DNA of 64,000 bases from an uncultured Bacteroidota bacterium (lineage in GTDB: Bacteria > Bacteroidota > Bacteroidia > NS11-12g > UBA9320): positions 186,001 to 250,000 of the forward strand of contig CAKZLB010000036.1 of the NCBI GenBank assembly GCA_937124965.1, read 5' to 3'. The notes beneath the pieces were generated by a model that had not been told where the DNA came from, ran no database searches, and saw only the letters and a program-made list of their open reading frames with translations. The translations under genes were made by a program, and so were the position numbers. Positions 8,588 through 16,000 of this stretch are shown here, one piece after another (the first letter of the stretch is position 1; each line of letters opens with the position of its first letter).

Positions 8588-8792
8588 ATGCCAATTATCG
8601 TAAATCTAGACGTGATGTTAGCTAAACGCAAAATAAAACTAAAGGTTTTTCTGAGCAAATAGGAGTTATTACTCTTAACCTGTCTATCTTGAAATCGGGA
8701 AAGTGAAAGCAATTCGCTTTTCGACAATGGAAGTTATTCGTAAGACACTCTAATATCTAACGGCTAACTTACTAGAGTGTGAAGACACATAG
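8588..8792 (+). pseudogene. Decayed small Cro/C1-type HTH regulator (YozG/YdcN-like)
   Basis: The DNA still spells a recognisable family of ~68-residue helix-turn-helix proteins, but broken. From ATG 8588 it reads MPIIVNLDVMLAKRKIKLK. After a frameshift an NLSILKSGK piece appears. After another shift, starting near 8700, the frame reads KVKAIRFSTMEVIRKTL, then a TAA at 8751, then YLTANLLECEDT to a TAG at 8792. Members of this family normally run uninterrupted from VNLDVMLAKRKM through LSILKTGK and KAIRFSTLE to a terminal NDLLEYE-like end. At least two frameshifts and several stops are needed to explain the sequence, so it cannot be functional as a single protein. Confidence 0.8.
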
Positions 8793-8821
8793 ATTAAACT
8801 TCTATTCAAATTGAATCTTCT

Positions 8822-9316
8822 CTAAAACTGAGAGGCAACAAATTCCTTTAGTTTTCCTTTCTTCTTTCGTTTAATCATTTTTTCAATGTCAGACTGTTTT
8901 CCTAACGTTGACTTGTTTTTTTCATACAGTTCAATCATCGCCTCAACACCTGCTAGAGCACACAGCACATTGTCATCTGAATAATCATTTTCAAGACTGT
9001 ACTTAGTCCATCCGCCCATAAAAATAAGTAAACATTCAGCGCAATCTGTTGGTGTAAGACCAGAAACTAACTGGATGGACACCGTTGGGCTACCACTCAC
9101 CCATATAAACAAGAACGCGTTTACTTCTTTTCGTTTTGCTGGATTCTGCGTTATTGGTGTATTTTGTAGCCATTCTATTGCATCTATTACTAGAGGCTCT
9201 GTTCCTTTATAATCTTCATCCGTCTCTAGTTTTAAATCTTCAGGAATTTCAATGTCTTGAGCAAAAAGGTTTGAACTGCAAATCAATAGAAAACAGAAGG
9301 TCATTAGTTTATACAT
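8822..9316 (-). CDS. Secreted hypothetical protein
   Basis: The 164-residue product starts with a clear signal peptide (MYKLMTFCFLLICSSNLFAQ, cleavage likely after Ala19). The mature part has PLVIDAIEWLQNTPI, a hydrophobic FLFIWVSGSPTVSIQL stretch, two nearby cysteines in PTDCAECLLIFMGGWTKY, and a basic C-terminus KRKKKGKLKEFV. I do not recognise a named domain. It looks like a conserved Bacteroidota protein family acting in the periplasm. It stands alone between an HTH pseudogene and an unrelated divergent gene. Confidence 0.7.
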   Translation of the reverse strand: MYKLMTFCFLLICSSNLFAQDIEIPEDLKLETDEDYKGTEPLVIDAIEWLQNTPITQNPAKRKEVNAFLFIWVSGSPTVSIQLVSGLTPTDCAECLLIFMGGWTKYSLENDYSDDNVLCALAGVEAMIELYEKNKSTLGKQSDIEKMIKRKKKGKLKEFVASQF

Positions 9317-9547
9317 ACTTTAGATATTAAATTAAGAGTTTTAGTTTGTTGCGCTCTAATTTACAACAGAACGAACTATTTCATGCCAAATAAATTTAAA
9401 TCGTCACTTTAGCCGGAAAAAACAGTCAATAAAAAATGAAACATATCAGGAAATACTTGATAAATGGACGATTAAAATTTGTCTCTAAATCGATTATCAT
9501 AAACAGTATTAATCAGTAATTTTGACAATATTAGAAATTGAAAAACT

Positions 9548-9940
9548 ATGGACTATCAAGACGTTTTTGTTGAATTTTGGGAACACGTAAAAGAAAGTGC
9601 AAAAGCAGATCGATTTGCAAAATTAACAATGGCAAAAACCATTGGTAAACCAAATTTGAGAAATATATTTCTTCGGCCAGCCCAAACTTCAGAAGGTTTT
9701 AGGGTATTACTTAAACTGCGATATCGTTCAAGAGAAACTGAAGATGAGGAAACCGAAGTTACCTTAGACGAGGCATATGAAGTTGTAAAATCACACCTTA
9801 GAAAATCATTTTTTTCAGTCGTTTTATTTACAACCACAAAGGACATAAGCTTCAAGATTAATAAAAAAGGCGCTGGAAGCATCACAGAATCAGCACCAAC
9901 ATTTAATGAAGTACGGTTGGCTCAAAAGGACGATGAGTAA
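9548..9940 (+). CDS. Conserved hypothetical cytoplasmic protein
   Basis: A 130-residue soluble protein without signal or membrane segments. It has an N-terminal helix-rich part (VFVEFWEHVKESAKADRF), a basic middle (TMAKTIGKPNLRNIFLRPAQ) and an acidic stretch (RSRETEDEETEVTLDEAYE). A beta-rich end follows, with FFSVVLFTTTKDISFKINKK. The start ATG 9548 is the only reasonable one. A codon pattern and length typical of a real gene support it; the opposite-strand frame over the same DNA is a shadow. I do not recognise the family and propose no function. Confidence 0.65.
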   Translation: MDYQDVFVEFWEHVKESAKADRFAKLTMAKTIGKPNLRNIFLRPAQTSEGFRVLLKLRYRSRETEDEETEVTLDEAYEVVKSHLRKSFFSVVLFTTTKDISFKINKKGAGSITESAPTFNEVRLAQKDDE

Positions 9941-10170
9941 GTGATCTGTTTTAATGTATCCAATACAAAGGGTTGGCGTAAACGTAACTAACGGAAAAGA
10001 GTGAAAATTTAAAGAGTAATAGTTAATGATTTTGACAATGTTTAATAAACATCCTCAAAAGTAATTCAATCAGGAGGCACCTATGACTTCAAACCTAATA
10101 CACCAAAAGTGGACCTGAAAGACAATGCATGTAATTTCTATGGAAACTTATGTCATTGAATAATTGGCAA
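9941..10170. other. Non-coding stretch, nothing recognised
   Basis: Between the end of the hypothetical gene and the acetyltransferase remnant I see no open frame of useful length, no hairpin with a T-run and no repeat. Some of it may be the eroded N-terminal half of the adjacent acetyltransferase remnant, but no motif supports that. Confidence 0.5.
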
Positions 10171-10481
10171 ATACCAGGGACGTGTAGCGTTTAGTCTGAT
10201 CAAATTGACTGAGTGAACGACATTGTGAATTGCAGTTGTATGGTAGGCCCAAGTGCTCAAAGGAAAGGAATCGATGAAAACTTTGCGAACACTCACTTGA
10301 CATTCCTGAACAAAACATAATTGATGGTATTTATAGTATTTATTTTTATATAGTCGAATGCTCAAACAAAGGAGATATTGAGTTTTGGGAGAAATACGGT
10401 TTTGAAACCAATTCTGTCTCAAGCAATTTCACCTATCCGAAACCAGTCACTCTTTCAACGCTCAAGCGTTCATTACCCTAA
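10171..10481 (+). pseudogene. Remnant of a GNAT-type acetyltransferase
   Basis: In one frame the stretch from about 10225 reads VNCSCMVGPSAQRKGIDENF. This matches the acetyl-CoA pyrophosphate-binding motif of GNAT enzymes (V-x-P-x-x-Q-R-K-G-I-G). In another frame, from 10356, it reads ECSNKGDIEFWEKYGFETN and then TYPKPVTLSTLKRSLP to a TAA at 10481. The former is a typical GNAT C-terminal 'yekyGF' segment. The pieces are in order but out of frame, with stops between, and the N-terminal half is not identifiable. The remnant's end overlaps the arsG stop region on the other strand by 9 bases. Confidence 0.5.
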
Positions 10482-11182
10482 AACACCGGTAAAGATTAAG
10501 ACGTAATACACTCCAGTTATTATAAAAACAACACCAGCCACAGTTCTCATCACTTTTTCTATTTTAGATATTTTGGAATAAAAGACTCCCACTTTTCCTG
10601 CCGTAAAGGCTAATAAATAGGTAAAAAGAATAACGGGTAAACCCGTTCCAAAAGCAAATACAATTGGTAAATACAGTCCATCTGCCGATGCTATTGTGAT
10701 AGGAATTAACATTCCGAAAAACAGTGCTCCGCTGTAAGGACAAAATGCCAATGCGAAAATTATACCTATCAAAAACGAACCTAAAAGCCCTTTATCCTTA
10801 AACTTATCGGTGAGTTTTTCTTTAAGGTTAGATTTCCCAATAAGATTCAATTTGATAATATTGAGCATAATCAATCCAATAATAATCAACAAAGGACCTA
10901 AGTATTTCTCGCCATTCTGATTAAAAAAACGTGCGATATGAAACTTACTGGCACCTAAATATAACAGTACGCCAATTGCAGTATAACTAAATCCTCTTCC
11001 TAACGAATAAAGTAATCCACTCAAAAATACTTTACGTTTACTTGAAATGTTTTTAGAAATAAACGCTGTTGCAGTTATGCTGGTAGCCAAAGGGCATGGA
11101 CTAATTGCTGTCATCAGTCCGAGTAAAATGCCGATAAAATCGGAATGTTATAATTCTCTAAAAGCGATTGTAAGAATTCCAT
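10473..11182 (-). pseudogene. arsG: ArsG-like permease (CcdA/DsbD-type) with a 5' frameshift
   Basis: The long open frame (10473-11114, 213 residues, about six membrane helices) matches the ArsG permease family, proposed to export aromatic aminobenzylarsenicals. Landmarks are MTAISPCPLATSITATAF, GLLYSLGRGFSYT, ALAFCPYSGALFFGML and TGVYYVLIF. It begins inside the first membrane helix. The missing start lies upstream in another frame: ATG at 11182, directly after the arsF stop, reads MEFLQSLLENYNIPILSAF. One extra base in the A-run at 11125-11128 would join this to LLGLMTAISPCPLAT. So either one base was lost by mutation, or the sequence has an error and the gene is intact. It is the last gene of the ars operon. 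Confidence 0.75.
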
Positions 11183-11656
11183 TTAGAGATTCTTTAATTC
11201 TGAATCAATTTTGGCTTTTAATTCTGTTGAAAAGGCTTCTTTATCATTGCCTTTCATAAAAGCAAAATCCGTTAGATTTATTTGAGTTTCCTTTCCCTTG
11301 TTTATAACGTTCAGAATCAAAGATGTTCCAGATGCTTCAAATTTTTCCGCAATGCTCTCGTTTTCCTCTTCATCGATATTAATCACCTTAAATGTAATTT
11401 TATCATCTTTCAATTCATTTGAAAAATAAGTGTTTAGAGTGTATTTGGTATTGGCTTCTATTGCATTGCATGTCATACATCGATGGGTAGAATGAAAATC
11501 TAAAACCTCAATTTTCGATATGGATGAATCAATTGAAGCGGGAGTCGTTGTATCTTGATTGGTGCAGGATCCAAGAATTAAACTAAACACGATTACGGAT
11601 AAGTGTTTTAAGTGTCTACTCATTTTTGATATTTGAAAGTTGTTTTTGTGATTCAT
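11183..11656 (-). CDS. arsF: ArsF-like thioredoxin-fold lipoprotein
   Basis: The product belongs to the family named nitrophenyl compound nitroreductase subunit ArsF, which lies beside ArsE/ArsG in organoarsenical loci. A lipoprotein signal is visible (SVIVFSLILGSC, lipobox LGSC), so it would be anchored in the envelope. After a short linker the domain starts with EVLDFHSTHRCMTCNAIE, with a C-x-x-C pair (CMTC), then KVINIDEEEN and a thioredoxin-like TSLILNV strand. The ATG at 11623 (MSRHLKHL) directly precedes the signal and is a more likely start than 11656. Its stop is immediately followed by the ATG of the frameshifted arsG. Confidence 0.78.
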   Translation of the reverse strand: MNHKNNFQISKMSRHLKHLSVIVFSLILGSCTNQDTTTPASIDSSISKIEVLDFHSTHRCMTCNAIEANTKYTLNTYFSNELKDDKITFKVINIDEEENESIAEKFEASGTSLILNVINKGKETQINLTDFAFMKGNDKEAFSTELKAKIDSELKNL

Positions 11657-11685
11657 TGTTTTGATGTATTTACTGATTGCGTTTT

Positions 11686-12663
11686 TTATAAAATGAAGTT
11701 AAAAAGGTACCCTGAAACGATTATACACAGTGTAACGACACCAAAAAATATGGCAATAAGTTTTAATGTCATCACTTTTTTTAGCAACATTGCTTCTGGT
11801 AATGAAAGTCCTACAACTCCCATCATAAATGCAATGGCAGTGCCTAAAGGAATTCCTTTTGCAACCAACACTTGAACTACAGGTAATATGCCTGATGCAT
11901 TTGAATACATTGGCACTGCCAGAATAGTTGCAATCGGTACGGCAAAAAGATTGTCTTCATCCATGTATTGCTCAAAAAATCCTTCAGGAATATAGCCATG
12001 CATCAATCCTCCTATTGCAATACCAATAAGTACATATGGAATTATCCCTTTTAGTATTTTCTGTACCTCAGCCCAAATAATGGGCAAGCGTTGTTTAAAT
12101 GTTTGTTTCTCTGCTTGAAACACGTCTTGTTCGCGTTGAGCACTAACTAACACTTCTTTTACCCATGGAGTTAATAAGGGCTCTAATTTTAGCTTTTGTA
12201 GGATTGCGCCAGAAATTGTACCCAATAGTACACCGCTAACGACATATATAATGGTTGTTTTAATTCCAAATAATCCTACAAAAAGTCCTATGGCTACCTC
12301 ATTGACTAACGGTGAAGTGATCAAAAATGAAAAGGTTACTCCTAAAGGAATACCTCCTCTAACAAAACCAATAAATAATGGTACTGAAGAGCACGAGCAG
12401 AATGGCGTTACCACACCGAATAGACTTGCCATTAAATACTCTATGCCATATAGTTTGTTTCTCGACAAGTAATTTTTCACTTTGTCAATGGGAAAATAGC
12501 TATTGACAATTCCCATTAAAAAGATAACGACAAAGAGTAAGATTAATATTTTTGTGGTATCGTAAATAAAGAAGTTTAGGGCTTCTGCAAGGTGTTGCTC
12601 TTTAGCCAACCCCAGAACTCCGTATACAAACCAATCCGCCATGTTCTGTATCCAGTCAAACAT
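11686..12663 (-). CDS. arsP: ArsP-type permease (organoarsenical efflux)
   Basis: A 325-residue protein with about eight membrane segments in two halves separated by a charged loop (residues ~165-195). The signature TPFCSCSSVPLFIGFVRGG, followed by TFSFLITSPLVNE, is the conserved Cys-rich loop of the ArsP_1/DUF318 permeases; characterised ArsP exports trivalent organoarsenicals such as MAs(III) and roxarsone(III). The second half repeats the pattern with LAVPMYSNASGILPVVQVL. The gene overlaps the end of the osmC-like gene by 8 bases and belongs to the arsR operon. Substrate is inferred from family and context. Confidence 0.85.
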   Translation of the reverse strand: MFDWIQNMADWFVYGVLGLAKEQHLAEALNFFIYDTTKILILLFVVIFLMGIVNSYFPIDKVKNYLSRNKLYGIEYLMASLFGVVTPFCSCSSVPLFIGFVRGGIPLGVTFSFLITSPLVNEVAIGLFVGLFGIKTTIIYVVSGVLLGTISGAILQKLKLEPLLTPWVKEVLVSAQREQDVFQAEKQTFKQRLPIIWAEVQKILKGIIPYVLIGIAIGGLMHGYIPEGFFEQYMDEDNLFAVPIATILAVPMYSNASGILPVVQVLVAKGIPLGTAIAFMMGVVGLSLPEAMLLKKVMTLKLIAIFFGVVTLCIIVSGYLFNFIL

Positions 12664-13063
12664 CGTCCATAGTACTTATGGTCCCAGAAATGTTACATGT
12701 CTGTTGCACAGTGTTGTAGATTGTACCATGTTTTTCAATATTCTTTTTGAGTAAACCCAAATTCAATTTTTTATCGCAACTTACTATAGTTAAGTCATAT
12801 AAAATGTTGTCCATGCGGGGTGGGTTTTCAAGTCGAATAGCTTCAACGTTAATGGTTGCTTTGGAATACTTGAATTTCATTATACCTGAGAACCGCTCGA
12901 CATTTTTTAGAATACACGAAGCAAATGATCCTAAAAATAATTCAGCTGGGTTTGGCAACGTTTCGAATTAGTTTGCTGTTGTACCAAAGTCTATCGTTGA
13001 ACTCTTTATCTGAACCTCTGCAGCTTGTTTTGAGATTGGTGAAGCTTTGATTTGATAATTCAT
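12656..13063 (-). pseudogene. OsmC-family protein with an in-frame stop
   Basis: From ATG 13063 the frame reads MNYQIKASPISKQAAEVQ and then KSSTIDFGTTAN. It then meets a TAA at 12970-12968 and continues in the same frame with FETLPNPAELFLGSFASC, KNVERFSG and QTCNISGTI. This is one continuous OsmC/Ohr domain, including the reactive Cys in GSFASC and the second Cys in VQQTC, cut after 34 codons by a stop. The reported open part (12958-12656) would need TTG as start and would lack the first strand of the fold. OsmC proteins reduce organic peroxides; here, one may handle redox stress beside arsenical resistance. A single nonsense mutation, a sequencing error or re-initiation are all possible. Confidence 0.75.
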
Positions 13064-13076
13064 GAAAACAATTTAG

Positions 13077-13313
13077 TTAGGTTAAAAGCTCCAATACTTC
13101 ACTTTTTGAAGGTATTCTACCCTTTATTGTGATGACATTGTCTATTACCAGTGCCGGAGTACTTAAGACACTGTAGTTCATAATTTCCATTATGTCTTCA
13201 ACTTTTTCAATGGTTGCATCTAAATTGTTTTCTAAAACTACGCCCTTTACAACACCGGTCATGGATTGACACTTTGGGCAACCTGTACCTAGAATTTTAA
13301 TTACTTTAGTCAT
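13077..13313 (-). CDS. arsE: Small thioredoxin-like protein (ArsE / redox-active disulfide protein 2)
   Basis: The 78-residue protein has a single minimal thioredoxin fold: IKILGTGCPKCQSM with the active-site C-P-K-C at 12-15, then the cis-Pro region VLSTPALVIDNVI and the final helix SKSEVLELL. Proteins of this size and motif accompany ArsP-type permeases and the arsEFG genes, where they are thought to reduce or shuttle arsenicals. It lies between arsR and the osmC-like gene, with a second ArsR-like operator 14 bases upstream of its start. Confidence 0.85.
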   Translation of the reverse strand: MTKVIKILGTGCPKCQSMTGVVKGVVLENNLDATIEKVEDIMEIMNYSVLSTPALVIDNVITIKGRIPSKSEVLELLT

Positions 13314-13329
13314 ACTATTATTTATTGTC

Positions 13330-13347
13330 TATCGCCAATAGACGATG
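13330..13347. promoter_or_regulatory. Second ArsR-type operator, between arsR and arsE
   Basis: TATCGCCAATAGACGATG matches the operator at the arsR start (13677-13694) at 14 of 18 positions, including both TATCG / CGAT arms. It also lies within an inverted repeat GTCTAT-N5-ATAGAC (13327-13343). Its place just upstream of arsE suggests that ArsR also controls the operon internally. Inference from similarity only. Confidence 0.5.
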
Positions 13348-13364
13348 TGTTTATTAAAAAAAAA

Positions 13365-13670
13365 TCAATCAAAAAACTGCTGAAACAATACTTTAGCAGT
13401 TTTCCAGTTTTCTTGATTAATGCAATACTTAATTTTCGGCGGTTTTAATTCACCTTGTATCAAACCTGCATCTTTTAATTCCTTTAAATGTTGCGAAACT
13501 GTTGATTGTGAAATGGGTAACACATCAACTAAATCTCCGGTAAAACAACACGATTGGTTTTCGAGATGCTTTAAAATAGCAATGCGCGTAGGATGAGCCA
13601 GTGCCTTGGCATACTTAGCCAGTGCTTCAGTATTTTCCTGATACTCTATCTGTTCTAAACTCCTATTCAT
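13365..13670 (-). CDS. arsR: ArsR-family metalloid-responsive repressor
   Basis: A small winged-helix repressor (about 101 residues from ATG 13670): [20 protein letters not shown], then [17 protein letters not shown], then the recognition helix [17 protein letters not shown] and the wing [12 protein letters not shown]. The paired cysteines SCC just before the GDL helix are in the position of the arsenite-binding cysteines of other ArsR proteins. The reading frame extends up to 13703, but the operator palindrome and -7 box lie in that extension, so ATG 13670 is the better start. It leads the operon arsR-arsE-osmC-arsP-arsF-arsG. Confidence 0.88.
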   Translation of the reverse strand: MNRSLEQIEYQENTEALAKYAKALAHPTRIAILKHLENQSCCFTGDLVDVLPISQSTVSQHLKELKDAGLIQGELKPPKIKYCINQENWKTAKVLFQQFFD

Positions 13671-13676
13671 ATTGCT

Positions 13677-13694
13677 TATCGCAAATGTACGATA
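13677..13694. promoter_or_regulatory. arsR promoter -7 box inside an ArsR operator palindrome
   Basis: The plus strand reads TATCG-CAAATGTA-CGATA, a perfect 5-base inverted repeat. On the minus strand the 8-base centre is TACATTTG, an exact match to the Bacteroidota -7 element TAnnTTTG. It lies 7 bases upstream of the chosen arsR ATG. A dimer on the two arms would cover the promoter core. No good -33 element is evident at the usual distance. Confidence 0.7.
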
Positions 13695-13998
13695 GATATT
13701 CAAACGAGTATATGATTAATATCACATTTCAGTTTAACATTCGAGGACTTCAACCCCTACTTATGCAGTAGAAGTTTGCCATGATAGTTGAAAGCTCCAT
13801 AGATATGGGATTCCCAGGATTTAGCATACCACCTCTATCGTTAATTACTAAGGAATAACAGTGTAGTGTGAACATATTAGAAGGAATTTCTGCTCGTAAT
13901 AATTATTATATTGCATTTAATTCATTGGTGTCACAGCTGTTCGTTCTATTGATTTCATAAACATTTATCATCGATGAATTATCTAGCTTTGTTGCCAA

Positions 13999-14967
13999 AT
14001 GTCAACTGGTTTCGAAAAGTACTTACTTGATGTCACGAATGCTTCTGATTGCACAGAGGTTCTAAAAATTCAATCACTATGGAGCGGTTACGGAAAAATA
14101 TCGCGATACGAATTACAGAATTCTACGTTTCAAACTGTTGTAGTCAAAAGTATTAAACTCAACGAACTAACAAATCATCCTAGAGGATGGAACACAGCTA
14201 CTTCTCACAATCGAAAAGTTCGCTCCTATGAAGTAGAAACTCATTGGTATACGCATTGGAATCATCGTTGTAACGATTCGTGCCGAGTTCCACACTTCGT
14301 TGGCTCCTATTCCGAGGGTAGAAATCAATGGATAATATTGGAGGATTTAAATCATTTATTCCCAGTTCGTAAGATACAAGTTAGCGTTTCTGAGGTAAAA
14401 CTTTGTTTGAAGTGGTTAGCTAACTTTCATGCATTATTTCTAAATCACAAACCCGAAGGACTTTGGCCCATCGGAACGTATTGGCACCTTGAAACACGAC
14501 CTGACGAGTTCAATCAATTGCAGAACCTAGACCTGAAGGCTAAAGCACATAAACTAGATCGGATGCTCAACGATTGTACTTTTCAAACCATCGTTCATGG
14601 TGATGCCAAACTTGCAAATTTTTGTTTTTCAGGCGATGGAACTTCTGTTGCTGGAGTTGACTTTCAATATGTAGGCGGAGGTTGCGGGATGAAAGATGTA
14701 GTGTATTTAATTGGGAGCTGTTTTTCTAGTGACGAATGTGAGTTATACGAGCACGAATTGTTGGAATTCTACTTTAGTGAATTACAAAAAGCAGTTGCAG
14801 CTCAGTCAATGGAAATCGAATTTGCAGCATTAGAAATGGAATGGCGGAACCTCTACCCAATTGCAGTGACAGACTTTACTCGATTCATGTTGGGCTGGAT
14901 GCCGACACATCAAAAAGTCAACAACTACCACTTAAAACATATGCAGTCTGTTTTAACAAAGTTGTAG
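13999..14967 (+). CDS. Small-molecule kinase, ecdysteroid kinase-like/APH fold
   Basis: A 322-residue protein of the aminoglycoside/choline-kinase superfamily. It has WIILEDLN at about 111-118 and the catalytic Brenner motif HGDAKLANF at 200-208 (D202, N207). The metal-binding segment is GVDFQYVGGGCGMKDVVYL, with D221. The 'F-Q-Y-V-G-G-G-G-x-x-D' continuation resembles the EcKinase/DUF1679-type proteins rather than antibiotic kinases. Substrate unknown. A TAGCTTTG box at 13984-13991 sits just upstream of the ATG, giving a very short leader. It converges on the outer-membrane-type gene with 17 bases between them. Confidence 0.72.
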   Translation: MSTGFEKYLLDVTNASDCTEVLKIQSLWSGYGKISRYELQNSTFQTVVVKSIKLNELTNHPRGWNTATSHNRKVRSYEVETHWYTHWNHRCNDSCRVPHFVGSYSEGRNQWIILEDLNHLFPVRKIQVSVSEVKLCLKWLANFHALFLNHKPEGLWPIGTYWHLETRPDEFNQLQNLDLKAKAHKLDRMLNDCTFQTIVHGDAKLANFCFSGDGTSVAGVDFQYVGGGCGMKDVVYLIGSCFSSDECELYEHELLEFYFSELQKAVAAQSMEIEFAALEMEWRNLYPIAVTDFTRFMLGWMPTHQKVNNYHLKHMQSVLTKL

Positions 14968-14984
14968 TTTTCGAGTGTTCCGAA

Positions 14985-15863
14985 TTAAAACGTTGGAAAC
15001 TGGTACACAAAACCAGCTGTTACCGTTGCAAAGTGCAACCAGTTTTTGACATAACCATCGCCGGGCCCTGGATCATCATCAGACGTACCAACTGCTCCAC
15101 CGCCTAAATATCGAACGTTTAAGAATGCGTTCACTTCGTTTGAAACTTTTAAACCCTGACGAATACTTGCATCTAAAATCGCTCCAACTACCTCATTGTC
15201 ACTTCCATTTAGGTAGCTAATTGGTGCATAAAACCCATCAGCTTCAAATTCGGTATACGTTTTTTTATTCAGGCTATATCGTGTACGAAACTTCAAAACA
15301 GGTACGGGACCAATATCTCTGTTAGAGCGAAACAAGCTTCCATCAGTTGATTCAAATGCTATAGTCGCGTTTCTGATTTGCAATGAGCCACCAAAAGCAA
15401 AATTGAACTTCTCATCATCTGGCCTAAATTCTTTCATGTAACTTAGACGAAAAAACGGGAAATTATAAAGGAAATTTACACCTGTGCCTGCTGGAAAAGT
15501 TAATTCGTCAACAACCAAATCTCGACTTAAAAGAGCCGTAGACTCGAGTCGTAAAGGTTGATACAAAAACGTCCATATGTGCTTTTTATTAACTGCTAAT
15601 TCGAGCGACATTCTATTAACTGGAAACAATACATCTTGTCCTCCGTCTTTCACATAGTTTATATACGTTCCTGCATTACTGAACTGAACATTGTGTTTTA
15701 AAACAGCTAAAAAGCCAAGTTCTGCAACTCCGCTAAATTGCAAACTGTTCTCTGTTGAGTCCTTTTTTTGAGTAGTGTTTCCTGCAAAACTCAATACACT
15801 AATAAGTAAAAACGTGAGTGTTAAATAGAAGCTCTTCTGTAAGCCTTCGACGATAAATTTCAT
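14985..15863 (-). CDS. Outer-membrane beta-barrel-like hypothetical protein
   Basis: The 292-residue product has a signal peptide (basic start, hydrophobic FYLTLTFLLISVLSFAG) and a mature part made of alternating short beta-strands with turns. There are many aromatic residues at strand ends and a C-terminal aromatic FVYQFPTF, as in outer-membrane barrels. Near the end is an acidic turn SDDDPGPGDGY that could bind calcium. No named family recognised. It is monocistronic, with the aminotransferase gene 137 bases upstream on the same strand. Confidence 0.65.
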   Translation of the reverse strand: MKFIVEGLQKSFYLTLTFLLISVLSFAGNTTQKKDSTENSLQFSGVAELGFLAVLKHNVQFSNAGTYINYVKDGGQDVLFPVNRMSLELAVNKKHIWTFLYQPLRLESTALLSRDLVVDELTFPAGTGVNFLYNFPFFRLSYMKEFRPDDEKFNFAFGGSLQIRNATIAFESTDGSLFRSNRDIGPVPVLKFRTRYSLNKKTYTEFEADGFYAPISYLNGSDNEVVGAILDASIRQGLKVSNEVNAFLNVRYLGGGAVGTSDDDPGPGDGYVKNWLHFATVTAGFVYQFPTF

Positions 15864-16000
15864 AATTACTTGTGTAACAGTTACGAGTTAATTATGTTCA
15901 AAAACTTCTAAAAGATTAAGGTTCAATAAACAAAGATGCTTCATTGTGATTGAAATAACTATCGTAATGCAAATCGCTTAAATCCAAGACAATCATTTTC

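Noticed and set aside
10153-10422. Minus-strand 89-codon frame in the arsG-flanking gap
   Set aside because: It covers the GNAT relic and shows no domain, signal or start context.
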